From the NCBI RefSeq assembly GCF_003434055.1, contig NZ_QVEX01000001.1, forward strand, positions 1 to 64,000: a DNA stretch of 64,000 nucleotides, read 5' to 3'. Shown here piece by piece: positions 1 through 9,454 of the stretch. Positions within the stretch are counted from its first letter, which is position 1. Each line of letters begins with the position of its first letter. Under the pieces are notes generated by a model, which was given only the letters and a program-made list of their open reading frames with translations, was not told the origin of the DNA and did not search any database. The position numbers and the translations under genes were made by a program. The stretch is from Enterocloster aldenensis (lineage in GTDB: Bacteria; Bacillota; Clostridia; Lachnospirales; Lachnospiraceae).

Positions 1-106
1 AAAAACTCCGACATACTCAACAGGCTAAAGCCCATAAACAAGGCAGAGACCGTGCAGCCCACGGCCGCCCAGCTCTGCCCCTGATTCCTAACCTCAATCC
101 CAATTC

Positions 107-991
107 CTAAAACCGGTCCACTTCCTCCTTACAGGGAATTGAAGGCGCTGCCCCTGGCCGTGAAACCGCAATGGCTGCCGCCTTAGCCGCCCATTCAAGC
201 GCATCCGCGGCGTCCATGCCCTGGACCAGTCCTCCGATAAAGAATCCGGTAAAGGTATCCCCTGCCGCAGTTGTATCTGCCACCTTGACCTTGTATATGC
301 CCTGCTTTAAGATCCGGTCCCCATCCCAGTAAAGGGAGCCGTCTCCGCCTAATGTCAGTACGATTTTGGCGGATGGGAACTTGGAGGACAGTTTTTTAAG
401 AAGTTCCCCTCCCTCTCCCTGTTGGCCGCAGATATCCCCTGCCTCAATCTCATTTAACAGGAAATAGTCCACACACTCAAGGGGATAACCTGCAATCTTG
501 TCATCCATGGGCGAGGGGTTCAGAACGATCTTCATCTGCTTTTCATGGGCCTTCTCCATGATATAGCCGATTTCGCTTATCTCATTCTGAAGCACCAGAT
601 AGTCCCCTGCCTCAAAATGGCTGATGACCTCATCCACCATTGCCTTTGTTATCATCTGGTTGGCGCCGCCGTATAAAAGGATACAGTTGCCCCCGTCCTT
701 TGCCTTCTGGATGATGGCATGTCCTGTCTTTCCTTCCAGTACCGCAATCAGCTCTGTATTAACCCCTGCGCTTTTAAGCTGCCCTACCAGGAAATCCCCG
801 TCCCCTGTACCGATTGCCCCTGCATGCCATACCGCTGCCCCGCTCCTGCTCAGGGCAATGGACTGGTTCAGTCCCTTTCCGCCTGAAAACACATTCATGG
901 TTTCTGAGGATAATGTCTCCCCGCCTCTTACAAAATGATCCACGCTGTAGGTGTAATCAATATTCAATGACCCAAAATTCAAAATCTTCAT
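107..991 (-). CDS. rbsK: Ribokinase-type PfkB carbohydrate kinase
   Basis: Cytoplasmic sugar kinase of the PfkB/ribokinase family, expected to phosphorylate ribose or a similar sugar with ATP. The 294-residue length is normal. Visible motifs are the N-terminal glycine-rich sugar site GGKGLNQ (residues 38-44) and the C-terminal anion-hole/catalytic segment TAAGDTF (residues 241-247), in which Asp245 is the expected base. The ATG is preceded by AAAGGAG. The gene is monocistronic as far as can be seen: a DHHW-protein gene lies upstream on the same strand and ends about 120 bp before it, with a candidate promoter in between. No ribose transporter or rbsR neighbour is present, so the true substrate (ribose, or another ketose or nucleoside) is not fixed by context. 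Confidence 0.85.
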   Translation of the reverse strand: MKILNFGSLNIDYTYSVDHFVRGGETLSSETMNVFSGGKGLNQSIALSRSGAAVWHAGAIGTGDGDFLVGQLKSAGVNTELIAVLEGKTGHAIIQKAKDGGNCILLYGGANQMITKAMVDEVISHFEAGDYLVLQNEISEIGYIMEKAHEKQMKIVLNPSPMDDKIAGYPLECVDYFLLNEIEAGDICGQQGEGGELLKKLSSKFPSAKIVLTLGGDGSLYWDGDRILKQGIYKVKVADTTAAGDTFTGFFIGGLVQGMDAADALEWAAKAAAIAVSRPGAAPSIPCKEEVDRF

Positions 992-1037
992 GTCTGTCCC
1001 TCTCCTTTACTTAAAATATGCCAAGCCACTCCATCTG

Positions 1038-1066
1038 ATTATACGATATTTCACCGGAATGCAAAA
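1038..1066 (-). promoter_or_regulatory. Candidate promoter of the ribokinase gene
   Basis: Read on the minus strand, a perfect -10 TATAAT (1038-1043) lies 17 bp from a weak -35 TTTTGC (1061-1066), about 50 bp upstream of the kinase ATG. The -10 is convincing and the -35 is poor, so this is a moderate call. Confidence 0.4.
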
Positions 1067-1110
1067 GTCTTTCTTCACCTTTTCTGCATAAATTTTACAA
1101 TTTGTTCCTG

Positions 1111-2211
1111 TTAACCGGCATCCCCGGGCACCATTTTTGCCACATCCTGGGGAATCCTGGTCAAATCCCTCTCCACAATTTCATAAATCACTGCATCCGG
1201 CGGATTTTCCTCCAGCATGGTATAATCAAATGCCTGCCAGTGATAAAAATCCACATTGGCAAAATACCTGGGCAGCTTGTCCATCAGGGCCGTGCCAAAG
1301 GAGTCACGGATCACGGCAATGCGCCTGCTGTCCGGCGCCCCTGGCGTGGACATGTGGAGGATGTTCTTATCCCCCAGCACATCCTCCACATGGACGGCCA
1401 GATGGTCGCCAAAGCCAGTGATGACCGCAGTTTCATCACTGCAGTATTTTTCCGGCAGATGGAACAGGTTCACCAGGTCGCCGGGCGCCCCCTCCTCATA
1501 GGTTACGGTTACATCCTCTATGGGAACCCCGGTTCCCCCCAATGCTTCAATGATCATCTGGGAACCCACATATCCCCCTGCAAAGTTCCAGTGGGTATCT
1601 GTCTTATAGTACCATGTATAATCCCGGTTGGTATTAAAATACTCCCTGGGGTCCAGCACCGTGATACCGGAATGTTCCCTGAGATATTCCTCCAGCTGGG
1701 CAGGGCGGTTCCCATCCCATACCCGCTCATAACAGTCCGGCATATATTCCCTGTAAACGCCTTCCTTGTTGGGCGGGATCATCATGAGGAAGGGAATCCC
1801 CCTGCCCTCATAATAGTTGGCGGCCCGGATGATTTCATTGCCGATCATAGCCACATCGTCCTGATAAAAAGGCTCTGTGCCAAGGGCGTCAAACAAGCTC
1901 ATCCCGCCTGCAAAAAAGTACCAGCCCTCTTTCCCCCGTATGACGTCCTGGGAATCCGCATAACCGAACAGCTTCAGGTTAAGCACAGAATTAATGCTCA
2001 GGAAACGGTTCCTGAACGCTGCATGGTCATTGATGTAGCTGTCCACTTCGGAAGGATATGCCTCAAAGTCCTTTGCCTGAAAAACCGGGAATTCAGCCAG
2101 GGTCCGGTTCTCCGCGCTGCCGCTGTCCCCGCTCCCCTTTACCAGCGGGAACAATAGGTTGGGGAGAAGCACAAGGGCCCAGAAGCCTCCAATCATTATT
2201 TTCTTTATCAT
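1111..2211 (-). CDS. DHHW-family (AlgX/AlgJ-like) protein, partner of MBOAT acyltransferase
   Basis: Extracytoplasmic protein with one N-terminal membrane anchor (about residues 5-23). The family name-giving signature appears as DTHW (residues 205-208), and a later IRDSFG supplies the serine of an SGNH-like site (about residue 307), as in AlgJ/AlgX and PatB-type acetyltransferases. These proteins work with a membrane-bound O-acyltransferase to move acyl groups onto an exported glycan. The MBOAT gene ends 21 bp upstream and is surely co-transcribed. No alginate, teichoic-acid or capsule genes are in the window, so the acceptor polymer (peptidoglycan or a surface polysaccharide) is unknown. Confidence 0.82.
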   Translation of the reverse strand: MIKKIMIGGFWALVLLPNLLFPLVKGSGDSGSAENRTLAEFPVFQAKDFEAYPSEVDSYINDHAAFRNRFLSINSVLNLKLFGYADSQDVIRGKEGWYFFAGGMSLFDALGTEPFYQDDVAMIGNEIIRAANYYEGRGIPFLMMIPPNKEGVYREYMPDCYERVWDGNRPAQLEEYLREHSGITVLDPREYFNTNRDYTWYYKTDTHWNFAGGYVGSQMIIEALGGTGVPIEDVTVTYEEGAPGDLVNLFHLPEKYCSDETAVITGFGDHLAVHVEDVLGDKNILHMSTPGAPDSRRIAVIRDSFGTALMDKLPRYFANVDFYHWQAFDYTMLEENPPDAVIYEIVERDLTRIPQDVAKMVPGDAG

Positions 2212-2232
2212 AAATGTACTCCCTTATATGTG

Positions 2233-3645
2233 TCAGAATCTGAAGTAGATAAATGCCTGATAGGTGCTGCTTACCATCAAGACAGTGCATAACAGGAGAA
2301 GGCCCGCCATGACAGCCACATCCACCGCCCCCGTCTGTTCCCCGTCATACAGATGCTTTGTAAGCCCCGGGAACCGTTTCTGCACAGGCCCGCAAAAACA
2401 GACCGCCAGGATCAGCAGGAAGATAATCCGGTTGTCCATGAAAATCCTCAGGTTCCACAGCCCGGCCCTGGGCACCAGCATGGCTGTTGCCAGCACCTTG
2501 GCCTGATGCAGGCTCCCGGCCCTAAACAGCAGCCAGCCAAACATGACCACCAGCAGCGTATATACATGATTCAGGGCCTTGCAGGGATTCTTTTCCAGAA
2601 TCCTGCCAATCCACAGCCGCTCCGCCACAATGAAGATCCCATAGTAAATCCCCCAGCAGATAAAATTCATACTGGCCCCATGCCACAGCCCGGTTGCCAT
2701 GAATACCACAAACAGGTTGATGCAGGTCCTTGTAAGCCCCTTGCGGTTGCCGCCCAGGGGTATGTAGAGATACTGCTTAAACCAGGTGGACAGGGATATG
2801 TGCCACCTGCGCCAGAACTCGCTGATGGAGGCGGACAGGTACGGATAATTGAAGTTCTCCTGGTAGGTAAACCCAAACATCCGCCCCAGCCCGATTGCCA
2901 TGTCCGAGTAACCGGAAAAATCATAATATATCTGTAAGCTGTAGAGCAGGATTGTAAACCAGACAACGGCCGTGCCCAGCTGTTCCAGGGGAAGTCCCCA
3001 TATCCGGTCCACCACCTGCCCGAACATATTGGCAAATACCATTTTCTTGGCAAGGCCGTAAACAAACCTCCGGATGCCATATGCGTGCATGGAAATGCTT
3101 TCCCTGCGCCCTTCTATCTGCGGCTCCAATTCGTTGTATTTCACAATGGGGCCTGAAAGGATCTGCGGGAACAGGGATATGTACAGGGCCAGCCGGAATA
3201 TATGTTTCTGGACCGGCTTCACGCCCCGGTATATGTCGGCAATATAAGAAACAGCCTGGAAGGTATAAAAGGAAATGCCAATCGGCAGCGCAATATTCCT
3301 GGGTGTGAAGCCCTCCTTTCCCAATACGGTATAGGCAAGCTCCAGGAAGAAATTAAAGTATTTGAAATATCCCAGAAGGCACAGATTGGCCCCGACGCAA
3401 ACGGCCAGCGCTGCCCGCCTAAGGCCCTTCCTGCCCCCAGCCTTTCCAATTGCAAGGCCAAAGAGGTAATTGAACAGGATGGATAAGAGGACCAGCGCCA
3501 CATACCGTGGCTCGCCCCAGCTGTAAAACAGAAGGCTGGCAATGAGCAGGACCGCATTTTTAATCTTCCTGCCCGGCGCCAGATAATAGATGAGGGCCAG
3601 TGCAGGAAGGAAAAACCACACAAACGTAAGTGAACTAAAAAGCAT
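2233..3645 (-). CDS. MBOAT family O-acyltransferase (AlgI/DltB/PatA-like)
   Basis: Polytopic membrane enzyme of 470 residues, the normal size for AlgI-like proteins, expected to carry an acyl (usually acetyl) group across the membrane for glycan O-acylation. The core WRRWHISLSTWF (from residue 278, including His282) and the family's catalytic His in GLWHG (His322) are both present, as is the LPIGISFYTFQ segment (residues 120-130). It forms a two-gene unit with the DHHW protein downstream. The MATE gene upstream ends about 30 bp away, so transcription may start further up. Confidence 0.9.
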   Translation of the reverse strand: MLFSSLTFVWFFLPALALIYYLAPGRKIKNAVLLIASLLFYSWGEPRYVALVLLSILFNYLFGLAIGKAGGRKGLRRAALAVCVGANLCLLGYFKYFNFFLELAYTVLGKEGFTPRNIALPIGISFYTFQAVSYIADIYRGVKPVQKHIFRLALYISLFPQILSGPIVKYNELEPQIEGRRESISMHAYGIRRFVYGLAKKMVFANMFGQVVDRIWGLPLEQLGTAVVWFTILLYSLQIYYDFSGYSDMAIGLGRMFGFTYQENFNYPYLSASISEFWRRWHISLSTWFKQYLYIPLGGNRKGLTRTCINLFVVFMATGLWHGASMNFICWGIYYGIFIVAERLWIGRILEKNPCKALNHVYTLLVVMFGWLLFRAGSLHQAKVLATAMLVPRAGLWNLRIFMDNRIIFLLILAVCFCGPVQKRFPGLTKHLYDGEQTGAVDVAVMAGLLLLCTVLMVSSTYQAFIYFRF

Positions 3646-3677
3646 ATGGTACTTCTACCTTTCTTTTGTATCGTATT

Positions 3678-5039
3678 CTACGCCAACGGCACCGCGTCCT
3701 GCCTTGGTATCTTCCTGCGTATCTTGCGGAAGGTAATCATATGGGCAATGGCCGTGATGGCCCAGGACACCGGATAGGACAGATAAAGCACGTCCAGGGA
3801 ACGGTATGCCGCAAACACGGTAAATACCCACAGCACACGCAATCCGCAGGCGCCTGTCAGGGAAACGAACATGGGAATGACGGAATATCCAAGGCCGCGC
3901 AGGCTGCCCACCATACAGTCCATGATACCGCATAGGAAATAGGTGCCGCAGATGATTTCCAGCCTCAGCATGCCGTAGCGGAGCACCTGTGCATCCGAGG
4001 AATAGATGCCAAGCAGCAGGTCCCCGGCCAGCACGGCCGTTATCCCCAGCGTGATGCCCACCACGGTCACCACTGCCAGGCAGATATACATGATCCTGTT
4101 AATCCGGCTGTATTTCCTGCCGCCAAGATTCTGGCTGGTAAAGCTGAGATTGGTCTGGTACACCGCGTTCATGGCCGTATACACAAACCCCTCGATGTTG
4201 GCGGAAGCGGTGTTGCCGGCCATAGCAATGGATCCAAAGGAATTGACCGAGGACTGGATCAGCACATTGGATATGGAAAAGATGGCGCCCTGCATGCCGG
4301 CCGGAAGTCCAATCTTCACAATCCGCTTCAGTTTCTTTGGATGGATCCGCAGTTCCTTAAGGTTCAGCTTCAGTGCGCCCGGGGCCTCCATCAGGCTTTT
4401 CAGCACCAGAAGGGCTGACACATGCTCGGAGATGACGGTTGCCCATCCGACCCCGTCCACGCCCATCCCAAGTCCAATGACAAAAAACAGGTTCAGCGCC
4501 ACATTGACCACGCCGGCCATGAACAGGAAATACAGGGGCCGTCTGGTATCCCCGATTGCCCTCAGTATGGCTGCGCCGAAGTTATAGACCATCAGCACCG
4601 GCATACCCAGGAAGTAAATCCTCATATAGAGCACGGCCTGGTCCAGCACATCATCCGGCGTTCCCATCAGATGGAGCAGGGGCCTGGCTGCAATCCCTCC
4701 CAGGATTACCAGGAAAAGCCCGCTTAACAGGCTTGTCAGCACGGCCGTGTGTACGGTCTCGCTCATGTCCTTTTCCCTCTGGCCGCCGTAATATTTGGCC
4801 ACCAGGACATTAACGCCCACGGAAAGGCCCACAAACACATTAATCAGCAGATTGATAAGGGAGGAAGTGGAACCAACTGCCGCAAGGGCGCTGCTGCCGG
4901 CAAACCGGCCCACCACAATGATGTCCGCTGCATTGAACAGAAGCTGTAAAATACCTGACATCATTAAAGGAACGGAAAATAAAAGGATCTTGCTCAGAAG
5001 CGGGCCATCGCACATATCAATCTCATATGACTTTTTCAT
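3678..5039 (-). CDS. MATE family efflux transporter
   Basis: Twelve-helix multidrug/toxin exporter of the MATE family, driven by a cation gradient. The hallmark N-terminal region GPLLSKILLFSVPLMMSG, followed by AADIIVVGRFAG, is present. The reading frame is open further upstream, but the start at 5039 is preferred: it carries a GGAG about 12 nt upstream, begins with MKKSYEIDMCDG, and yields 453 residues, the family's usual length. The MBOAT gene follows within 35 bp. Substrate is unknown. Its upstream region is divergent to the mntP riboswitch promoter. Confidence 0.88.
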   Translation of the reverse strand: MKKSYEIDMCDGPLLSKILLFSVPLMMSGILQLLFNAADIIVVGRFAGSSALAAVGSTSSLINLLINVFVGLSVGVNVLVAKYYGGQREKDMSETVHTAVLTSLLSGLFLVILGGIAARPLLHLMGTPDDVLDQAVLYMRIYFLGMPVLMVYNFGAAILRAIGDTRRPLYFLFMAGVVNVALNLFFVIGLGMGVDGVGWATVISEHVSALLVLKSLMEAPGALKLNLKELRIHPKKLKRIVKIGLPAGMQGAIFSISNVLIQSSVNSFGSIAMAGNTASANIEGFVYTAMNAVYQTNLSFTSQNLGGRKYSRINRIMYICLAVVTVVGITLGITAVLAGDLLLGIYSSDAQVLRYGMLRLEIICGTYFLCGIMDCMVGSLRGLGYSVIPMFVSLTGACGLRVLWVFTVFAAYRSLDVLYLSYPVSWAITAIAHMITFRKIRRKIPRQDAVPLA

Positions 5040-5229
5040 CTCACATAATATCTCCGTATATTCTGTATTCTGCCTGAACCAAGGCGCCCTGCGGCCGCGG
5101 CTTCCTGCCTCTTCCAGCCGGTTAAGGACCAGGGCGCGTCTGCGTAAGGAATCCATGGGACGCCAGGCATGCGTACGTTTTTCAGTTTAGCACAGGGGCT
5201 GTTTTTTTACAATGGATTGAGAATTTTTC

Positions 5230-5258
5230 TTGACATTTTCTTCCTGGTCACTTAAAAT
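5230..5258 (+). promoter_or_regulatory. Sigma-A promoter of the mntP leader
   Basis: Perfect -35 TTGACA (5230-5235), a 17-bp spacer and -10 TAAAAT (5253-5258). Transcription would start near 5265, just before the conserved riboswitch motif. Confidence 0.85.
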
Positions 5259-5264
5259 ATAGCA

Positions 5265-5445
5265 AGTGATAAGGGAGTAGTTGGCATGGGTTGCATGTAA
5301 TAAAGTCAACATACTGATAGGTGTCCTATCTGGCTTTATTTCAAATAATGAGACTTATCTACGGCATGGAGACCATATTTCCGGCAGTCTGCAGGGACCA
5401 GACCCCCGGTGGATACCGTATCCGGCCGTAGGTGGGTCTTTTTTT
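5265..5445 (+). promoter_or_regulatory. yybP-ykoY (manganese) riboswitch with terminator platform
   Basis: Leader RNA of a manganese exporter gene. Conserved elements of the yybP-ykoY class are visible: GGGAGTAG at 5273-5280, GTCAACATACT at 5305-5315 and GGAGACC at 5368-5374. CTACGGC (5359-5365) can pair with GCCGTAG (5425-5431). Known members sense Mn2+ and often switch on mntP. The 3' part can instead form a terminator (separate entry), so control is probably transcriptional read-through when Mn2+ is high. Boundaries are approximate. Confidence 0.85.
5400..5445 (+). terminator. Riboswitch-controlled intrinsic terminator
   Basis: AGACCC (5400-5405) pairs with GGGTCT (5434-5439), and an inner CCGG/CCGG stem (5406-5409 with 5422-5425) extends it. 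A run of T residues follows to 5445. It cannot coexist with the 5359-5365/5425-5431 pairing, which is what an ON/OFF switch needs. Confidence 0.75.
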
Positions 5446-5487
5446 ATACGCCGTTCCATATATTAAACAAGTACGGGAGGATTCACT

Positions 5488-6045
5488 ATGTCATTAGCAG
5501 AGCTGTTTATCATTGCCGTGGGGCTGTCCATGGATGCATTCGCCGTCTCTGTCTGTAAGGGACTGGCCATGCCCAGGATGAACTGGAAAGGCGCATTTAT
5601 CGTGGGCCTGTATTTCGGGGGTTTCCAGGCAGCCATGCCATTGCTGGGATACTTCCTTGGCTCCAGGTTCAGCATGGCCATCAAGGCGTATGACCACTGG
5701 GTTGCGTTTATCCTTCTGGCCCTCATAGGAGCCGGCATGATAAAGGAATCCCTGGAAAAAGACGCGGAATGCGCCAACGCCTCCCTGGATGTGCGGGAAA
5801 TGGTCCTGCTCTCCGTGGCAACCAGCATCGATGCCCTGGCCGTAGGCGTTACCTTTGCATTTCTGGACGTGGACATTGTCCCCGCCGTGTCCTTTATCGG
5901 CGTGGTCACCTTTACCCTGTCCATGGTGGGCGTAAAGGCGGGGAATGTCTTTGGCTGCAGGTATAAGTCCAAGGCGGAACTGACCGGCGGCATCATCCTT
6001 ATCCTCATGGGGATAAAGATACTGCTGGAGCACCTGGGGTTCTAA
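5488..6045 (+). CDS. mntP: Manganese efflux pump MntP
   Basis: Six-helix inner-membrane Mn2+ exporter of 185 residues, the standard size for MntP (YebN). It shows the family's paired halves, each with an acidic membrane motif: [14 protein letters not shown] near residues 12-25 and [13 protein letters not shown] near residues 112-124. The ATG has GGGAGG 7 nt upstream. A manganese-class riboswitch precedes it, which independently supports the function. The gene stands alone and is closed by a very strong hairpin shared with the convergent carB. Confidence 0.95.
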   Translation: MSLAELFIIAVGLSMDAFAVSVCKGLAMPRMNWKGAFIVGLYFGGFQAAMPLLGYFLGSRFSMAIKAYDHWVAFILLALIGAGMIKESLEKDAECANASLDVREMVLLSVATSIDALAVGVTFAFLDVDIVPAVSFIGVVTFTLSMVGVKAGNVFGCRYKSKAELTGGIILILMGIKILLEHLGF

Positions 6046-6074
6046 GGAAATGAAATACATGGATGGGATACAGC

Positions 6075-6109
6075 CGGGTATATCCGGGTATATCTGAGTA
6101 TATCCGGGT
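6075..6109. repeat. Three-copy 10-bp tandem microrepeat
   Basis: Units CGGGTATATC (6075-6084), CGGGTATATC (6085-6094) and TGAGTATATC (6095-6104), then a partial fourth. It sits in the short spacer after mntP and before the terminator hairpin. No function is evident. Confidence 0.7.
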
Positions 6110-6150
6110 GCCGCCGTCTACACCCGGAATTGACTGTCCGTGAAACCGGC

Positions 6151-6216
6151 CAGGGCCGTGTCTGAGAATCTAAGTGCAGGAATGACCTGCACGTTTGATT
6201 CTCAGACACGGCCCTG
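6151..6216. terminator. Bidirectional terminator hairpin between mntP and carB
   Basis: A perfect 20-bp inverted repeat (6151-6170 with 6197-6216) encloses a second perfect 7-bp stem (6174-6180 with 6186-6192) and a 5-nt loop. ATTTTAT follows on the plus side. It lies between convergent genes and can serve both. Confidence 0.85.
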
Positions 6217-6235
6217 ATTTTATCTCCATGCCCAT

Positions 6236-9200
6236 TTATGCGTTCTTTACCGTGGCAATATCAATTAACGTCAGTTCCTTGGCCCGGTTCTCCAGACTGG
6301 TTACAAGGGCTGCCGCCGTATCCAGGGAAGTCAGCACATTTACGCCTGTCTCGATTGCGTTGCGGCGGATGATGAAGCCGTCGCGGCTGCGCTCGGCGCC
6401 CTGGGCCGGAATGTCGATGATCAGGTCAATCTGATGGCCCAGCACCAGGTCCAGTACATTGGGCGATTCCTGTTCCAGCTTGCGGATTTCATATGCCTTT
6501 ACGCCGTTTTTATTCAGGGTCCTTGCGGTTCCCCGTGTGGCAAATATCTGATAACCCACTGCCGCGAACCTGCGGGCAATGTCCACTGCCTCTTCCTGGT
6601 CGCTGTGGCGCACGCTCATGATCATCTTCTTGTATTTGGGCAGACGGATCCCGGCTCCCTCAAATGCCTTGTACAGCGCCTCGTTAAAGGTCTTTGCAAT
6701 GCCCAGACACTCGCCTGTGGACTTCATCTCCGGCCCAAGGCTGATGTCGGCGCCCCTGATTTTCTCAAAGGAGAACACGGGCATCTTGATGGCAATGTAA
6801 TCCGCTGCCGGCTGAAGCCCCGGCCTGTAGCCCAGCTCCCTTATGGTGTGTCCGCAGATAATCTGGGTTGCCAGCGGAACAATGGGTATGCCTGTCACCT
6901 TGCTGATATAGGGCACGGTACGTGAGGAACGTGGGTTTACCTCGATGATATACACGTCGTCCCCGTCCACAATGAACTGGATGTTAATCATTCCCTTTAC
7001 ATGAAGGGCTCTTGCCAGTTTCTCGGTATAGTCCACAATGGTATCAATGTTGTGCTGCGTGATATCCATGGCCGGATACACGGATATGCTGTCGCCGGAA
7101 TGGATCCCGGTGCGCTCAATATGCTGCATGATGCCCGGAATCAGGATGTCGGTGCCGTCACAGATGGCGTCCACCTCGATTTCCTTGCCCATGATGTATT
7201 TGTCCACAAGGATTGGGTGTTCCTGGGCAATCATGTTGATGATGCCGATGAATTCGTCAATGTCCTCGTCGCTGATGGCAATCTGCATGCCCTGTCCGCC
7301 CAGCACATAGGAAGGCCTTACCAGTACGGGATAGCCCAGTTCATGGGCTGCCCTTTTGGCCTCTTCTGCCGTGAATACGGTGTGTCCTGCCGGTCTTGGA
7401 ATCCCGCACTGCTCCAGGATTTCGTCAAAACGTTCCCTGTCCTCTGCCGCATCCACATCCTCCGCAGCAGTGCCAAGGATGGGAACCCCCATTTTCATCA
7501 GGGCCTCTGTCAGCTTGATGGCTGTCTGCCCGCCGAACTGTACCACGGCTCCGTCCGGCTTCTCAATGTCCACGATGCTTTCCACATCCTCCGGGGTCAG
7601 GGGCTCAAAATACAGCTTGTCCGCAATATCAAAATCCGTGCTCACTGTCTCCGGATTGTTATTTACGATAATGGTCTCATAACCTTCCCGGCTGAACGCC
7701 CAGGTGCTGTGCACGGAACAGAAGTCAAATTCAATCCCCTGCCCGATACGGATGGGGCCGGATCCAAGGACCAGCACCTTTTTACGCCCTTCTGTCTTTT
7801 CTGCCTCGTTGATGCTTCCGAAACAGGAATAGTAATAAGGCGTCTCAGCTGCAAACTCAGCCGCGCAGGTGTCAACCATCTTGAATGCCGCCCGGATATC
7901 ATTGTCATGGCGCTGCTTCTTGATTTCTTCCTGGGCAATTCCGGTAAGCCTTGCAATCACGTTATCCGGGAATTCAATCCTCTTGGCCTCTGCAAGAAGC
8001 TCCGCGGTCAGCCCGGCCTTGCCTTCCCCAACCGCCTTAAGGGCCTGTTCCATTTCCACCAGGATGGCAAGCTTGTCAATGAACCACAGGTCAATCCGTG
8101 TGATTTCATGGATATCTTCATAGGAAATGCCTCTGCGCAGGGCCTCGGCAATCCTCCAGATCCTCATGTCGTCCACCTTTTCCAGCTGTTCCCTCAGCTC
8201 ACTGTCAGTAAGTCCGGTAAAGTCATAGGACAGGAGGCAGTCCACATGCTGTTCCAGGGAACGGATTGCCTTCATCAGTCCGCCTTCAAAGTTGGTGCAG
8301 ATACTCATGACCTCGCCGGTGGCCTTCATCTGGGTTCCCAGGGTACGCTTGGCGCTTATGAATTTATCGAACGGGAGCCTTGGCATCTTGACCACGCAGT
8401 AATCCAGCATTGGCTCAAAGCTTGCGTATGTCTTTTTTGTGACCGCGTTCTTAATCTCATCCAGGGTATAACCCAGGGCAATCTTGGCAGCAACCTTGGC
8501 AATGGGGTATCCGGTTGCCTTGCTGGCCAGTGCCGAGGAACGGCTTACCCGGGGGTTTACCTCGATGACGCAGTACTCAAAGCTGTCCGGGTTCAGGGCA
8601 TACTGCACATTGCAGCCGCCGGTAATCCCCAGTTCGCTGATGATATTCAGGGCCGAGGTACGTAACATCTGGTATTCCTTATCGCCCAGGGTCTGTGAAG
8701 GAGCCACCACGATACTGTCGCCGGTATGGACGCCCACCGGGTCAATGTTTTCCATATTACATACCGTAATCACATTGCCGGCGCCGTCGCGCATGACCTC
8801 GTACTCGATTTCCTTCCAGCCCGCGATGCAGCGCTCCACCAGGACCTGCCCCACCCGTGAAAGCCTGAGGCCGTTTTCCAGGATTTCGGCGCACTGTTCC
8901 GGATTATGGGCAATACCGCCGCCGGATCCGCCCAGGGTATAGGCCGGACGGAGCACCACGGGATAACCGATCTGCGCCGCAATCTCCAGGCCGTGCTTCA
9001 CATCCTCCACAATGTCGGAAGGAGCCACCGGCTCGCCGATTTTCTCCATGGTTTCCTTAAACATCTCACGGTCTTCCGCCTTCTTGATGGTCAGGGCCGT
9101 GGTGCCGATCAGGCGTACATCGTGTTCCTTTAAAAAGCCTGCGTCCTCCAGCTCCATGGCCAGGTTAAGACCAGCCTGTCCGCCCAGGGTGGGCAGCACG

Positions 9201-9454
9201 CTGTCCGGCTTTTCCTTTAATATAAGCTGTTCCACCACTTCCACGGTCAGGGGTTCAATGTAAACCCGGTCCGCAATGTCCTTATCCGTCATGATGGTGG
9301 CGGGGTTGGAGTTTAAAAGCACCACCTCCACGCCCTCTTCCTTTAAGGAACGGCAGGCCTGGGTGCCTGCATAATCAAACTCGGCGGCCTGTCCGATGAT
9401 GATTGGGCCGGAGCCAAGTACAAGGACTTTCTTAATATCAGGATTCTTTGGCAT
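6236..9454 (-). CDS. carB: Carbamoyl-phosphate synthase, large subunit
   Basis: Makes carbamoyl phosphate from bicarbonate, ATP and ammonia channelled from CarA, feeding pyrimidine and arginine synthesis. The 1072-residue length is standard. The two homologous halves both begin with the nucleotide-site motif KKVLVLGSGPI.IGQ (residues about 9 and 555), each followed by an ATP-grasp domain with VRP.Y.LGG. The C-terminal allosteric MGS-like domain starts near residue 940. Its ATG shares one base with the carA stop (TGATG), so the two are translationally coupled. No pyr or arg genes are nearby. Confidence 0.98.
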   Translation of the reverse strand: MPKNPDIKKVLVLGSGPIIIGQAAEFDYAGTQACRSLKEEGVEVVLLNSNPATIMTDKDIADRVYIEPLTVEVVEQLILKEKPDSVLPTLGGQAGLNLAMELEDAGFLKEHDVRLIGTTALTIKKAEDREMFKETMEKIGEPVAPSDIVEDVKHGLEIAAQIGYPVVLRPAYTLGGSGGGIAHNPEQCAEILENGLRLSRVGQVLVERCIAGWKEIEYEVMRDGAGNVITVCNMENIDPVGVHTGDSIVVAPSQTLGDKEYQMLRTSALNIISELGITGGCNVQYALNPDSFEYCVIEVNPRVSRSSALASKATGYPIAKVAAKIALGYTLDEIKNAVTKKTYASFEPMLDYCVVKMPRLPFDKFISAKRTLGTQMKATGEVMSICTNFEGGLMKAIRSLEQHVDCLLSYDFTGLTDSELREQLEKVDDMRIWRIAEALRRGISYEDIHEITRIDLWFIDKLAILVEMEQALKAVGEGKAGLTAELLAEAKRIEFPDNVIARLTGIAQEEIKKQRHDNDIRAAFKMVDTCAAEFAAETPYYYSCFGSINEAEKTEGRKKVLVLGSGPIRIGQGIEFDFCSVHSTWAFSREGYETIIVNNNPETVSTDFDIADKLYFEPLTPEDVESIVDIEKPDGAVVQFGGQTAIKLTEALMKMGVPILGTAAEDVDAAEDRERFDEILEQCGIPRPAGHTVFTAEEAKRAAHELGYPVLVRPSYVLGGQGMQIAISDEDIDEFIGIINMIAQEHPILVDKYIMGKEIEVDAICDGTDILIPGIMQHIERTGIHSGDSISVYPAMDITQHNIDTIVDYTEKLARALHVKGMINIQFIVDGDDVYIIEVNPRSSRTVPYISKVTGIPIVPLATQIICGHTIRELGYRPGLQPAADYIAIKMPVFSFEKIRGADISLGPEMKSTGECLGIAKTFNEALYKAFEGAGIRLPKYKKMIMSVRHSDQEEAVDIARRFAAVGYQIFATRGTARTLNKNGVKAYEIRKLEQESPNVLDLVLGHQIDLIIDIPAQGAERSRDGFIIRRNAIETGVNVLTSLDTAAALVTSLENRAKELTLIDIATVKNA

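Noticed and set aside
1..100. Open frames at the left edge, including a hydrophobic minus-strand one and a plus-strand one ending near 83
   Set aside because: Too short to identify, no start with a ribosome site on the minus strand, and both strands remain possible.
1102..2157. 351-codon plus-strand ORF opposite the DHHW-protein gene
   Set aside because: Antisense to a gene with family motifs and an operon partner.
7001..8665. 554-codon plus-strand ORF opposite carB
   Set aside because: Antisense shadow of carB codon bias; no ribosome site and no family-like motifs.
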